The notes below the pieces were generated by a model. The model searched no databases, had not been told where the DNA came from, and saw only the letters and a list, made by a program, of their open reading frames with translations. Positions 24,206 through 32,544 of a stretch of DNA of 64,000 nt are shown here, one piece after another. Origin of the DNA: Nannocystis sp. RBIL2 (GTDB lineage: Bacteria > Myxococcota_A > Polyangia > Nannocystales > Nannocystaceae); NCBI RefSeq assembly GCF_026626745.1, contig NZ_JAPNJW010000001.1, positions 3,332,001 to 3,396,000 on the forward strand, written 5' to 3'. Position 1 is the first letter of the stretch. Each line of letters begins with the position of its first letter. Position numbers and translations under genes: made by a program.

Positions 24206-26346
24206 GGCGACCCCCGATCGCCCGCGAAGATCGCCACGAGCTCCACGAGCAGGTCACGGGTCCTGTGCTCGACGTCGAGGCAGGGGTTGAACTCCGCGAT
24301 CTCGAGGCCGACCACGCGAGGGTCTCGCGCGAGCCCGCGCAGCGCTTCGAGCAGCTCGGCGGCGTCGAGACCCCCCTCGACCGGCGTGCCGACGGCCGGT
24401 GCGAAGCGCGGATCGAGGCCGTCGAGGTCCACGCTGATCCCCAGGTACTCGACGCGCCCGGCCATGCTCGCCACGGCCTCCTCGACCACCGCCCGCAGCC
24501 CGCGCGCGACGACCTCGTCCATGAAGTACACGCGCACCCCATGGCCCGCGAGGAAGCTCCGCTCCTCGGCCTCGTAGTTGCGCGCGCCGATCAGGATCAG
24601 GTCCTCCGGCGCCAGCACGGCGCCGTCTACCAGCGCCGCGAGGTGCGGGCTGGCGTGGCCGAGCAGCGCCGCGAGCGGCATGCCGTGGCAGTAGCCGCTG
24701 GGGCTCGTCGCGGGCGTGTGGCTGTCGAGGTGAGCGTCGAACCACAGCAGCCCCAGCCGCCCCTCGCGCGCGGGTGTGCGCTCCCGCAGGGCTCTGGCCA
24801 CGCCGGTCCAGGTCCCGACGCCGCTCGAGTGATCGCCGCCGATGACGATCGGGAAGTGTCCGGCCAGGGTCGCCGCCCGGGTCTCGCGGGCCAACTGCTC
24901 GCACACCTGCGCGACCGCTGCGCCCGCCGCGTGCCCGCGAAGCTGGGCGAGCGCGTCCGGGTGGCCGACGATGCTCTGCCAGCGCCAGGCCGAGCCGATG
25001 TCTGCCAGGAAGTCCTGCAGCGCCGCCGGGCCCTCGCGGCTCGTCGCGTGCTCCGAGCCGATGCCGCACGCGTAGCCGATCAACCGCGGCGACCGGACAT
25101 CGACGCTGAAGGGCACGAAGTCTCGCAGCAGGGCGAAGTCCGCCGCGATGTCCTCACGCGAGGCGCTCCACAGGCGCAGCGAGCCCGCCGCCGGGGAGGC
25201 CAGATCCGTCGCGTCCACGAGCGAATCGCCGACCGCGATCGCCCAGCGGAGCTCGAAGCGCGAGCGCAGCGCCGGGACCTTCAGCTCGGTGACCTGGCCG
25301 CGGCGCCGGGGGTACACGCAGAAGGCCGCGTGCGTGCGCGGGCCCTCGCGCGGCTGGAGCTCGAAGCCGGCCCCCGAGCGCAGGCGAAAGTGAGCCTCTT
25401 CGATGTCGACACCGTCATGGGTGGCGTAGATCCAGACGAGGTCGCCGCCGCCGGGCCGCGCCGAGGCCTCGACGAACACCAGCTCGCCGTCGCCGCGCTC
25501 GAACACCTCCATGTGGAGGGCCCCGTCTGGAGGCTGGAGCGCGGCGACCACCCGGTGATTGAAGGCGCACAGCCTGGCGTGGATCGGCGTGCCCTCGAGC
25601 ACCACCTGGACGACCATGTTGCGCCCCGCAGAGTAATCGAGGCAGGGCCACGCTCCCTCGCCGGCGTTGACGTGGATGACCTCGCCGCCGCGGACGATCG
25701 AGTCGACGGTGTAGAGCACCCCGGCCACGAAGGACTCGAGCTCGTAGTTGCGGTGCTCGCCGTTCACCCGGGCCCAGGCGCGCAGGGCCTCGAAGCGCTC
25801 GCAGACGACGACTCCCCGGCCGCTGGTGCCGTCGGTCGGCTTGACGACGAGCGGCAGGCCGACCTGCACGATCAAGGCGTGCAGGTACGCCTCGCCCTCG
25901 GCGGCGTAACGCTCGGGACAAAAGCCCGCGAAGCTGGGGCAGCGCACCCCCTCGACCCCACGCAGCGCCGACTTCATGCGCAGCTTGTCGCTCATCAACC
26001 GCGCCCGCTCGGCGCCGTCGCCGGCGAGGCCGAAGCGAGCGCGCAGCGCGGCGAGAACGACCTCGACGCACTCATCGTTGGTCACCAGCTGCAGGCCCGC
26101 GAGCTCGGCGGGGTCGAAGTTCGCCTCGATCAACCGGCTCAGGGCTTCGACGCTGAAGTCCGCGACCTCCACGACCCGCTCGAAGCGAGCAGCGTTGCCT
26201 GGCGAGAGCTTCTGCAGGCAGCGCGCGCTGGCGAACAGGTCGGCGGGCTCGCCCGCAGGCAAGCAGCGATCGAGCTCGACGCGGATCACGTTCTCGTCGA
26301 CGACGATGAGGTGGCGACGCGCCACCGCGCTGTTGTTCTCACTCAT
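24202..26346 (-). CDS. fusion of ATP-grasp ligase and arginase/agmatinase-type ureohydrolase
   Basis: 714 residues with two enzyme domains. Residues ~1-400 are an ATP-grasp ligase: LPLVVKPTDGTSGRGVVV carries the nucleotide-binding Lys and glycine loop, and VEASARPGGGD is the metal-binding E..N/R loop. Residues ~415-710 are an ureohydrolase with every Mn ligand present: GGDH, WFDAHLDSHT, SVDLDGLDP, and the late Glu in LEIAEFNP. ATP-grasp enzymes join a carboxylate to an amine; ureohydrolases remove urea from a guanidine. A single chain suggests that a guanidino (arginine-like) moiety is ligated and then, or first, deguanidinated. The true start is ATG 26346, overlapping the previous gene's stop by eight bases. 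I know of no standard named family with this fusion. Confidence 0.88.
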   Translation of the reverse strand: MSENNSAVARRHLIVVDENVIRVELDRCLPAGEPADLFASARCLQKLSPGNAARFERVVEVADFSVEALSRLIEANFDPAELAGLQLVTNDECVEVVLAALRARFGLAGDGAERARLMSDKLRMKSALRGVEGVRCPSFAGFCPERYAAEGEAYLHALIVQVGLPLVVKPTDGTSGRGVVVCERFEALRAWARVNGEHRNYELESFVAGVLYTVDSIVRGGEVIHVNAGEGAWPCLDYSAGRNMVVQVVLEGTPIHARLCAFNHRVVAALQPPDGALHMEVFERGDGELVFVEASARPGGGDLVWIYATHDGVDIEEAHFRLRSGAGFELQPREGPRTHAAFCVYPRRRGQVTELKVPALRSRFELRWAIAVGDSLVDATDLASPAAGSLRLWSASREDIAADFALLRDFVPFSVDVRSPRLIGYACGIGSEHATSREGPAALQDFLADIGSAWRWQSIVGHPDALAQLRGHAAGAAVAQVCEQLARETRAATLAGHFPIVIGGDHSSGVGTWTGVARALRERTPAREGRLGLLWFDAHLDSHTPATSPSGYCHGMPLAALLGHASPHLAALVDGAVLAPEDLILIGARNYEAEERSFLAGHGVRVYFMDEVVARGLRAVVEEAVASMAGRVEYLGISVDLDGLDPRFAPAVGTPVEGGLDAAELLEALRGLARDPRVVGLEIAEFNPCLDVEHRTRDLLVELVAIFAGDRGSP

Positions 26347-27586
26347 GGCGGTCCCCGCTCCGATCCCCGTGAAACCACCGCTCGAGCTGCTCGAGGTGGG
26401 TCTGCATCGCGCCGATCGACTCGCCCTCGACCATCGCGAAGGCCGCGAACTTGGCGACGTCGTCGACCGCACCGCAGGGCGCCGCGGCCGGCTCGTAGTC
26501 GACGATGAATTCGAGCTCGCTGCGGACCGGCGTCTGCCAGCCGCCGGCCACGTCGCCCGGAGCCAGCAGCAAGAAGCCGTAGGCGCGCTCGCTGCCCGGC
26601 GACGCCCCGAGCCACGACCGATCGCGCCCGTGCGAGGCCTGGAGCTGGACGGTGGCTCGATCGGGGTTGAAGCCGGCGCTGCGCTCGATCAGCTGCGGCA
26701 CGCCGGCGCCGCCGCTGCGGCTCGCCGCCTCGCACAGGACGACCTCGTCCGGGCCCACGAAGGCCTCGATATGAAAGCCGCCGTGACCCGGGTGCGGGAA
26801 GTGCCGCAGGAGCTCGCGGCAGAAGCGGTCGAGGCGCGGGACGTCGGGGTGGTCCGCCGGGACCTGGGCCAGGCCGACGGACTTGCACGCGCGGCTAGAG
26901 TAGTCGAGGCAGGTATTGACATAGCGGAGCGCCTCGAAGAACACGACCTCTCCGCCCGCCAGCAGCAGGTCGACGGCGTACAGGTCGCCCTCCACGAAGG
27001 CCTCGACCATGGCGGGCGGGCCGACGTCGATGTCGGTGTAGAGACCTCGCACCAGGAAGCGCGCGAGATCGGCGTCGTCGTCGAGGCGCATCACGGAGCG
27101 GGAGGCCGTGCTGAGGCGCGGCTTGACGACCACGGGGTAGCCGTTGGCGTCGATGAAGTCGCGCAGGTCGCCCACGTCGTCGATCCTCGCGTAGGCCGGA
27201 CCGGCGAGGCCCGCAGCCCGGCAGCGGTCGCGCATGTCGAGCTTGTCGCGGAACGCGAGGGCGCTCACCAGGTCCTGGCCGGGCACGCCCAGCGCCTGGC
27301 GGCACCGCGCCGCCCGGATCTGGTCGACCTCGCTGTACGCGACGATCGCCTCCACCGCGATCCGCTGGCCGAGCGCGCGCGCGCACAGCTCGACGTTGGC
27401 ATTGTGGACGTAATGTTCGAACTCGTGGATCTCGGCATAGGCTGCCCGCGCCGGCCCCAGATCGTCCGCCGTGCCCGCGTCGGTCAGCAGATAGAGAGCG
27501 TGCGCGTCGAGGTCGAGCCACTCGTGATAGGGGCTGCGCGACAGCGGCACACGATTGAGGATGATGATGTTGGTTTTCACGGACAT
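26339..27586 (-). CDS. ATP-grasp carboxylate-amine ligase
   Basis: 415 residues in a typical three-part ATP-grasp arrangement. An N-terminal Rossmann-like domain begins MSVKTNIIILNR. The ATP-binding strand is YPVVVKPRLSTASRSV, and the catalytic loop is CEAASRSGGAG. It shares the unusual segment CLDYSS with the ligase domain of the next gene (CLDYSAGRN), so the two are paralogues and may act in sequence. The likely reaction is ATP-dependent amide or peptide bond formation through an acyl phosphate. It starts within the end of the MFS gene (10-bp overlap), confirming tight coupling. The substrate is unknown; an amino acid is most likely. Confidence 0.88.
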   Translation of the reverse strand: MSVKTNIIILNRVPLSRSPYHEWLDLDAHALYLLTDAGTADDLGPARAAYAEIHEFEHYVHNANVELCARALGQRIAVEAIVAYSEVDQIRAARCRQALGVPGQDLVSALAFRDKLDMRDRCRAAGLAGPAYARIDDVGDLRDFIDANGYPVVVKPRLSTASRSVMRLDDDADLARFLVRGLYTDIDVGPPAMVEAFVEGDLYAVDLLLAGGEVVFFEALRYVNTCLDYSSRACKSVGLAQVPADHPDVPRLDRFCRELLRHFPHPGHGGFHIEAFVGPDEVVLCEAASRSGGAGVPQLIERSAGFNPDRATVQLQASHGRDRSWLGASPGSERAYGFLLLAPGDVAGGWQTPVRSELEFIVDYEPAAAPCGAVDDVAKFAAFAMVEGESIGAMQTHLEQLERWFHGDRSGDRHE

Positions 27587-29049
27587 GAGGTGTTTCGCGC
27601 GGCCAGCGACGGCGATGTGAAGGGGAAGATCCGGGAGATGATCAGGCTCGCGGCGGTGCCCACGAGCCAGCAGCCTGCGAGCGCCGTCGTGGCCGCGAGA
27701 TAGCCGCGTGCGTCGGCCTCGCTGGCCCGCGCGGCCACGAAGCTGGTGGCCGCGATGCCGAGGCTGCCAGCGATGTAAGACACGGTGTAATAGCTGCCGA
27801 CGAGCATGCCCTCGGGCCCCCGCTCGATGGCCGCGAGCAAGGCCGCGTTCACCACCGTGAACACCGCCGAGAAGCCGGCGCCGAGCAGCGCCAGCCCGCC
27901 GAGCAGCCCGTACGACGAGTCCTCCGGGCGCCCGAGCAGCAAGGCGGCGACGCCGAGCAGCACGAGCCCGTGACCGAAAAGCGCCACCTTGTCCTGACCC
28001 AGGCGCTCGGCGAGCACGCCGGCGGCGAAGGAGCCCGCCGCCGCGGTCGCGGTGAACACGGTCAGGATCAGCCCTGCATCGACCACACCGAGGCCGAGCC
28101 CGAGCTGAAGGAAGATCGGCAGCCAGAACAGGCACGAGTAGGACACGGCCTGCAGCAACACGCGGACCGCGACCACGGCGAGGAAGCGGCGATTGTCGAA
28201 GATGGTCAGGCTCAAGATCGGTCGCGGCAGGCGCCGGTTGAGCGCGACGAACGTCACCGCGCACAGCGCCGCCACCCCCAGCAGCCACGGCCATAGACCC
28301 GGCGGCAGCGCGCCGCCCGAGGGGCCCGCGCCGAGCTGCATCAGCACGGTCATCCCCCCCAGCACGGCCACGGCGAAGATCACGTTCGCCGCCAATTGCA
28401 CCCCCGGCCGGTCCGACCGGGGCGACTCGAGCGGCGGGTGCTCGGGCCCGCCGTGGAGGTTCTTGAGCAGCACCCACACGCAGGGCGCGCAGAGCAGCAC
28501 GTTGACGAAGAACAGCGAGCGCCAGCCGAACTGCTGCGTCATCACGGAGCCGATCACCGGCCCGCTCATGCTCGAGAGCATCGCCACCCCCATGAAGATG
28601 CCCATGCCCACGTTCTGCTGGCCCGGGGGCAGCAGCCGCTTCATCAGCAGCATCATCATCGAGAACGTCAGTGCGTAGCCGATGCCCTGCACGAAGCGCC
28701 AGACGACGACGGCGAGCAGGCTCGCGGCCAGAGCCCCGCACAGCGAAGAGACCACGATCAGGGCCACGCCGAGCGTCAGCGTGTCCCGGATCCCCAGCCG
28801 ATCGCCCAGGAAGCCCGCCAGCAGGAAGAACGACGCCGACGACACGAAGTAGGCCGTCATCACCGACTGCATGCTCCCGAGCTCGCCGCCGAGCTCGTAC
28901 GCCATGCTCGGCAGCGCGACGGTCAGCGCGCTGACGTCGACGTTGTCGACGAACAGGATCGCCGCGACGGCGAGCAGTACCGGCAAGGCGCGCCCGCGGA
29001 GCAGGGACCCCGCGGGCGCACGAGCGGAGGAGCGTGCTGGCTCGACCAT
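27577..29049 (-). CDS. MFS multidrug/metabolite exporter (DHA2-like, 14 TM)
   Basis: 490 residues with about 14 hydrophobic helices. Helix 1 has VDNVDVSALTVALPSM, the DxxxxxxALP variant of motif D1 in DHA2 exporters. The loop 2-3 motif A is GFLGDRLGIRDTLTLG, and helix 5 carries the GPVIGSVMTQQFGWRSLFFVN motif C region of drug/H+ antiporters. It lies between the methyltransferase and the ATP-grasp gene in the operon and is most simply the first-stage exporter (cytoplasm to periplasm) of the product, or a resistance pump. Start at 29049 by the signal-anchor position. Function as a transporter is secure; substrate inferred from context. Confidence 0.9.
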   Translation of the reverse strand: MVEPARSSARAPAGSLLRGRALPVLLAVAAILFVDNVDVSALTVALPSMAYELGGELGSMQSVMTAYFVSSASFFLLAGFLGDRLGIRDTLTLGVALIVVSSLCGALAASLLAVVVWRFVQGIGYALTFSMMMLLMKRLLPPGQQNVGMGIFMGVAMLSSMSGPVIGSVMTQQFGWRSLFFVNVLLCAPCVWVLLKNLHGGPEHPPLESPRSDRPGVQLAANVIFAVAVLGGMTVLMQLGAGPSGGALPPGLWPWLLGVAALCAVTFVALNRRLPRPILSLTIFDNRRFLAVVAVRVLLQAVSYSCLFWLPIFLQLGLGLGVVDAGLILTVFTATAAAGSFAAGVLAERLGQDKVALFGHGLVLLGVAALLLGRPEDSSYGLLGGLALLGAGFSAVFTVVNAALLAAIERGPEGMLVGSYYTVSYIAGSLGIAATSFVAARASEADARGYLAATTALAGCWLVGTAASLIISRIFPFTSPSLAARNTSCP

Positions 29050-29063
29050 GGTCCCCGCTCTCC

Positions 29064-30113
29064 TCAGGCGCGGAGCAGATAGCCGAGCTCGAACCCCGTC
29101 GAGTCGACCTCGGCCGAGGTGGTCGCCCGCGCCAGCACCTCGAAGCCCGACCGCGCGAACACCGACATCCAGTACTCGTGGGTCTCCAGCTTCTGGCTGG
29201 TGAAGTAGTGCAGCAGGTAATACGGGTTGTAGTAGGCCCTGGCGAGCCCGTGCTGCATCTGCTTCGCCTCGTCGATCTGATCGCTGACCTCGATGACCAC
29301 GACGTGCGCGCCCCGGTTCTCGCCCCGGATCTTGCTCAGGAAGTCGATGACCCCGCGCTCTCCCTCCTGGCCGAGGATCTCGTGCAGCACGAAGCCGAGC
29401 ACGTAGAGGTCGGGCTTGGTGGCCTTCGGATCGGCGACGAACTCGACCGCGCTGTTGCAGACGATCTCGATCCTGTCGCTGAACCCGGCCTCGGCGATGA
29501 AGCCGCGGGCGGCGGCGCAGCTGGCCTCGCTGGGCTCGATGCCGACCGCCCGCAATCCGGGGAAGTAGCGGCAAAATTCGACGAGGTACATGCCGTTGCC
29601 GCACCCGAGGTCGCACACGACCTCGGGCTTGCGCCGCATCTTGTCGATCAGCTCCTTGGTCAGCGGAAACGCGTCGTGACGGCTGATCCCGCAGCTGCCG
29701 ACGCCGACGTGCACGATGTCCCGCGAGGCCCCGCCGGAGCCCACGCCGAGGTGGTCTCCGATCGCCAGGAAGGTCTGGCCGTAGCCGCCGATCAGCATCG
29801 TGTACCAGGCGCGATACCTCGCCAACGACCGCCCGCGCCGGGTCAGCGCGACCACTCCGTCGCTGAGGGACACCAGCTCCTCGTTGCGCAGGTAGCTGAG
29901 GAGCCCCTGGAGCTTGGCACGATCGTGGCCCAGCGCGCTGGCCAGCTCCGCGACCGAGCTCGGCGCGCCGTCGATGCGATCGTAGATACCCGCCTCGAAC
30001 AGGTGAAAGATGGCCGTCGCCAGCGCGAACTGACGGATCGGCTCGATAGCCTCGACAAGGCCGTCCTCGAAGGTGACCGTATCGATCGTGCTCACATTGG
30101 CTCGTTCAGGCAT
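29064..30113 (-). CDS. SAM-dependent C-methyltransferase, 2-ketoarginine methyltransferase-like
   Basis: 349 residues. An N-terminal helical and winged-helix part (IRQFALATAIFHLFEAGIYDRI, then VAELASALGHDRAKLQGLLSYL) resembles the dimerisation domain of O-/C-methyltransferases. A class I fold follows, with the SAM motif VCDLGCGNGMYLVEF and the acidic motif II in VGIEPSE. The overall layout, with a conserved LHEILGQEG segment and a terminal GFELGYLLRA, recalls 2-ketoarginine methyltransferases (MrsA type), which methylate C3 of 2-ketoarginine on the way to 3-methylarginine. This specific call is from memory and needs a search. An aminotransferase and arginase domain in the same operon fit an arginine-derived substrate. 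Confidence 0.75.
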   Translation of the reverse strand: MPERANVSTIDTVTFEDGLVEAIEPIRQFALATAIFHLFEAGIYDRIDGAPSSVAELASALGHDRAKLQGLLSYLRNEELVSLSDGVVALTRRGRSLARYRAWYTMLIGGYGQTFLAIGDHLGVGSGGASRDIVHVGVGSCGISRHDAFPLTKELIDKMRRKPEVVCDLGCGNGMYLVEFCRYFPGLRAVGIEPSEASCAAARGFIAEAGFSDRIEIVCNSAVEFVADPKATKPDLYVLGFVLHEILGQEGERGVIDFLSKIRGENRGAHVVVIEVSDQIDEAKQMQHGLARAYYNPYYLLHYFTSQKLETHEYWMSVFARSGFEVLARATTSAEVDSTGFELGYLLRA

Positions 30114-30861
30114 CGTCGACCTCCTGCGCTCGCATGAGTCCGTGCAACGACAACATGAAGCGCTCCGTATCCCGGCACGCGTGCTCGAAGCCGAGCACGA
30201 ACTCCTGGAAGTCCGCGGCGTCCTTGACCGCGACCTCCGACAGGACCACCGTCTGCCGCGCGTGCTCCTCCTCGCCGGTCACGTCGAGGTGAGTGTCGAA
30301 CCACGTGTTGCCCGCGACGGCCCCGGCGCCGAAGTGCCGGCGGGCGAAGGCCGCGACCACGGCGATCTGATAATCGGCCTCGACCTCGACCGCGAGGGCG
30401 TAGCCGCAGGAGTGCGGCAAGTTGAGGGTGTAGCCCCGCTTCGAGGCGGCGATGAATTCCAGCGCCGGCGCGCGCGGCGGCCCGGCGACCACGCCCACCG
30501 ATGCCATGAACTCCTCGAACAGGATCGCGTGGTTGCGCGGCTTGCTCTCCTCCAGCCGGATCTGGCGGATGTAAGCGCCCCACAGCGGCTCCTGGTGCGC
30601 GTTCAAGGCCAGGGGCATGACCTCGCGCAGGAAGCCCGCGATCGATCCATGGTAGTATTCGGACAGGAACAGCGCGACCTGCCGCGGGCGCAGCTCGTCG
30701 GCGAACAGCGCCTGATACATGGGATTGAACAGCAGGCTCTGGCGCAGGATGAGCTCGCGGTGAACCCGGTCGAATTCGTCGCGCTGCGCGTATCGGACCC
30801 GGTGGCGCAAGCGCGACTCGATCAGCGCCTCCAGGCCGGTAATGTTGGTTGAATTATTCAA
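30106..30861 (-). CDS. haem-oxygenase-like di-iron (HDO) protein, second copy
   Basis: 251 residues, all-helical TENA/PqqC/haem-oxygenase-like fold. Features matching HDO enzymes are a helix with LSEYYHGSIAGFLREV, a Glu-x6-His pair in ESKPRNH, an inner Glu in LAVEVEADYQIAVV, and the late ligand helix FDTHLDVTGEEEHARQ. The late helix is slightly longer than the common HxxxDxxH pattern, so one ligand assignment is uncertain. HDO members (BesC, UndA, SznF, RohS relatives) use O2 and two irons to N-oxygenate or to cleave C-C bonds. It overlaps the methyltransferase start by eight bases and follows another HDO gene by 43 bp. Cytoplasmic. Confidence 0.75.
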   Translation of the reverse strand: MNNSTNITGLEALIESRLRHRVRYAQRDEFDRVHRELILRQSLLFNPMYQALFADELRPRQVALFLSEYYHGSIAGFLREVMPLALNAHQEPLWGAYIRQIRLEESKPRNHAILFEEFMASVGVVAGPPRAPALEFIAASKRGYTLNLPHSCGYALAVEVEADYQIAVVAAFARRHFGAGAVAGNTWFDTHLDVTGEEEHARQTVVLSEVAVKDAADFQEFVLGFEHACRDTERFMLSLHGLMRAQEVDDA

Positions 30862-30904
30862 GCGAAGCAGCTCCTTTAGTCGGTCCTTCTCGGTCCACGA
30901 GCCG

Positions 30905-31555
30905 TCAGCTGGCCTTCGCGTGGATCTCCGCGCCCCACCACGCCTGCCAGAACTCGACCGCCCGATGGCCGCCTTCGAGGATCGCCGCCTCGTCGCAGCC
31001 GAGCTCCGCGACGATCTGGGCCATCAGCAGGCTGTCTTTCTGGTGCTCGGCCTCGACCTCCTGGTGGGTCGCCATGTACACCGAGCCGTCGATCGCTTCG
31101 GCCGCGACGCCGGCCTCGAGCAAGCACCGGCGCAGCAACGCGAGGATCTCGTAGGCGGGGGCCTCGAGGCCGATCAGGAAGCCGATCGACTGGCCCTCGC
31201 CCATCGTGGCGATGACGGCGAGGTTTTGTTCGACGACCCGGGAGAGGTCACTCTCGCTGAAGGCCTCGCGGCTGCGGGTGATCACCGGCCCGACCAACTC
31301 ACCGAGCAGCTTCGAGTGCATGGCCGCGGCGTCGCCACCACCGCACTCCCCGGTGATGTTCTTGGCCACCAGGCACTGCGCGGCGGGCAGCGGGCTGCGC
31401 GCCAGGATCGCGCCCAGGAACCGGGGGAACTGCTCGGAGAGGTATCTCCACCGGCTCAGGACATCGATCGGGTCCTTGTACTGCTTCGGGATCGCCGCCT
31501 CGCAGATCGGCTTGCTAAGCTGGTTTTCAATCTTGTGAAGGTCAAAGTTTGGCAT
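30905..31555 (-). CDS. haem-oxygenase-like di-iron (HDO) protein, first gene of the operon
   Basis: 216 residues from ATG 31555; upstream extension of the frame to 31690 is not protein-like. It has the HDO helical fold with ligand-type motifs: Glu and His in NITGECGGGDAAAMHSKLL, an inner-helix Glu in GLEAPAYEILALL, and a late HxxxExxH motif in ATHQEVEAEHQKD, where Glu takes the place of the usual Asp. It is therefore probably an O2-activating di-iron oxygenase. It is distinct in sequence from the second HDO gene, so the pair may do two oxidation steps or form a heterodimer. It opens a nine-gene minus-strand operon with gaps of at most 43 bp and many overlaps. Confidence 0.75.
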   Translation of the reverse strand: MPNFDLHKIENQLSKPICEAAIPKQYKDPIDVLSRWRYLSEQFPRFLGAILARSPLPAAQCLVAKNITGECGGGDAAAMHSKLLGELVGPVITRSREAFSESDLSRVVEQNLAVIATMGEGQSIGFLIGLEAPAYEILALLRRCLLEAGVAAEAIDGSVYMATHQEVEAEHQKDSLLMAQIVAELGCDEAAILEGGHRAVEFWQAWWGAEIHAKAS

Positions 31556-31857
31556 GAGATTGTCTTGGTAAAGAGGGCTTTTCGGCGTTTCGATGATGGA
31601 TGTTGATTGGGGACCAGGATGCGCGCAGGAGCCCGGCAGAGCGCCGATCCGGCGCGCCGAGCTTCGCCACGACCCGCGACGGCAATCCACCGTCGACGGT
31701 CGCTACCCGCCGATCAGCCCGGAGCGGGCGGCCGCGGGCGAATCGACGCGCATTTGTTCGCGCCCATGACGAATCCAGAGACCAGGTCGCAGCGTCGGGC
31801 GAGCGAGCGCCTCGAGTCATCTCCACGGGGACGAACTGGCCGCCCCCGTGCTCGGCG
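31556..31857. other. 302-bp gap upstream of the biosynthetic operon
   Basis: No gene is supported here. This is where the promoter for the minus-strand operon beginning at 31555 should lie. The part near 31556-31615 is AT-richer than its surroundings (on the minus strand CATCCATCATCGAAACGCC and neighbouring T/A tracts), but I could not pick a convincing -35/-10 pair. Confidence 0.3.
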
Positions 31858-32544
31858 TCATGATTTCCTCCACGCCAGTGTCCAGTGCCGGTCGCTCGTC
31901 ATGGTCACGGCTGCCGCCGGAATACCCAGCGGAGCGACCATCGCCGCGATCTCGGCGACGGTGAGCGAGGCGCACAGAGAATCGCGAAAGAGGGCGCGCT
32001 GGCGCTCGAACGAGGCGACGAGCGCGGCGTCGCGGGGCGGCTCGCCCGCGTAGAGCGCGACGAGGCGATCGACCTCGGCTTCGCTGTTCGGACGATGCAG
32101 ATCGCGCACGAAGAGCACGGCACCCCGGGCGGCGACTCGCCACATCTCGGCGAGGAGCTGCCCTGGCTCGGGGATATGATGAACGATCGAATTCGAGATG
32201 ACCGCGCCGAACGAGGCGTCTTCGAAGCCGGTGCCCTTGGCATCGGCCCTCTTAAAAAGGATGCGCTCTCCGAGCTTCGCGCGCGTCACGTTGTCGCGCG
32301 CGAGCGCCAGCATATTCTCAGCCAGCTCGATCGCTACCACTGAAAAGCCCGCCGCCCGCTCGCACAGCGCGATTGGAATGAGGGCGGTGCCGGTGCCGAA
32401 GTCGACGATGCACGCAGGCGGCGGCCCCAGAGCGAGGAAATCATCGCAGAACGCGGCGTTGACCGCGGCGTGGTCCATCGCGTCGTAGTCGCGAGCGTCT
32501 TCGGGCGTATCCATCACTTCGTGCTCCAAGATTCGCTGAAGCAT
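31858..32544 (-). CDS. class I SAM-dependent methyltransferase
   Basis: 228 residues from ATG 32544; an earlier in-frame ATG at 32565 is possible. Class I Rossmann motifs are present: VDFGTGTALIPIALCE (motif I, SAM glycine loop), VVAIELAENML (acidic motif II), ADAKGTGFEDASFGAVISNS (motifs III-IV) and a post-motif helix VHHIPEPGQLLAEMWRV. It resembles UbiE/Methyltransf_11 enzymes acting on small molecules. It is on the same strand as the biosynthetic operon but 302 bp upstream, so it may or may not belong with it. No substrate can be assigned. Confidence 0.8.
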   Translation of the reverse strand: MLQRILEHEVMDTPEDARDYDAMDHAAVNAAFCDDFLALGPPPACIVDFGTGTALIPIALCERAAGFSVVAIELAENMLALARDNVTRAKLGERILFKRADAKGTGFEDASFGAVISNSIVHHIPEPGQLLAEMWRVAARGAVLFVRDLHRPNSEAEVDRLVALYAGEPPRDAALVASFERQRALFRDSLCASLTVAEIAAMVAPLGIPAAAVTMTSDRHWTLAWRKS

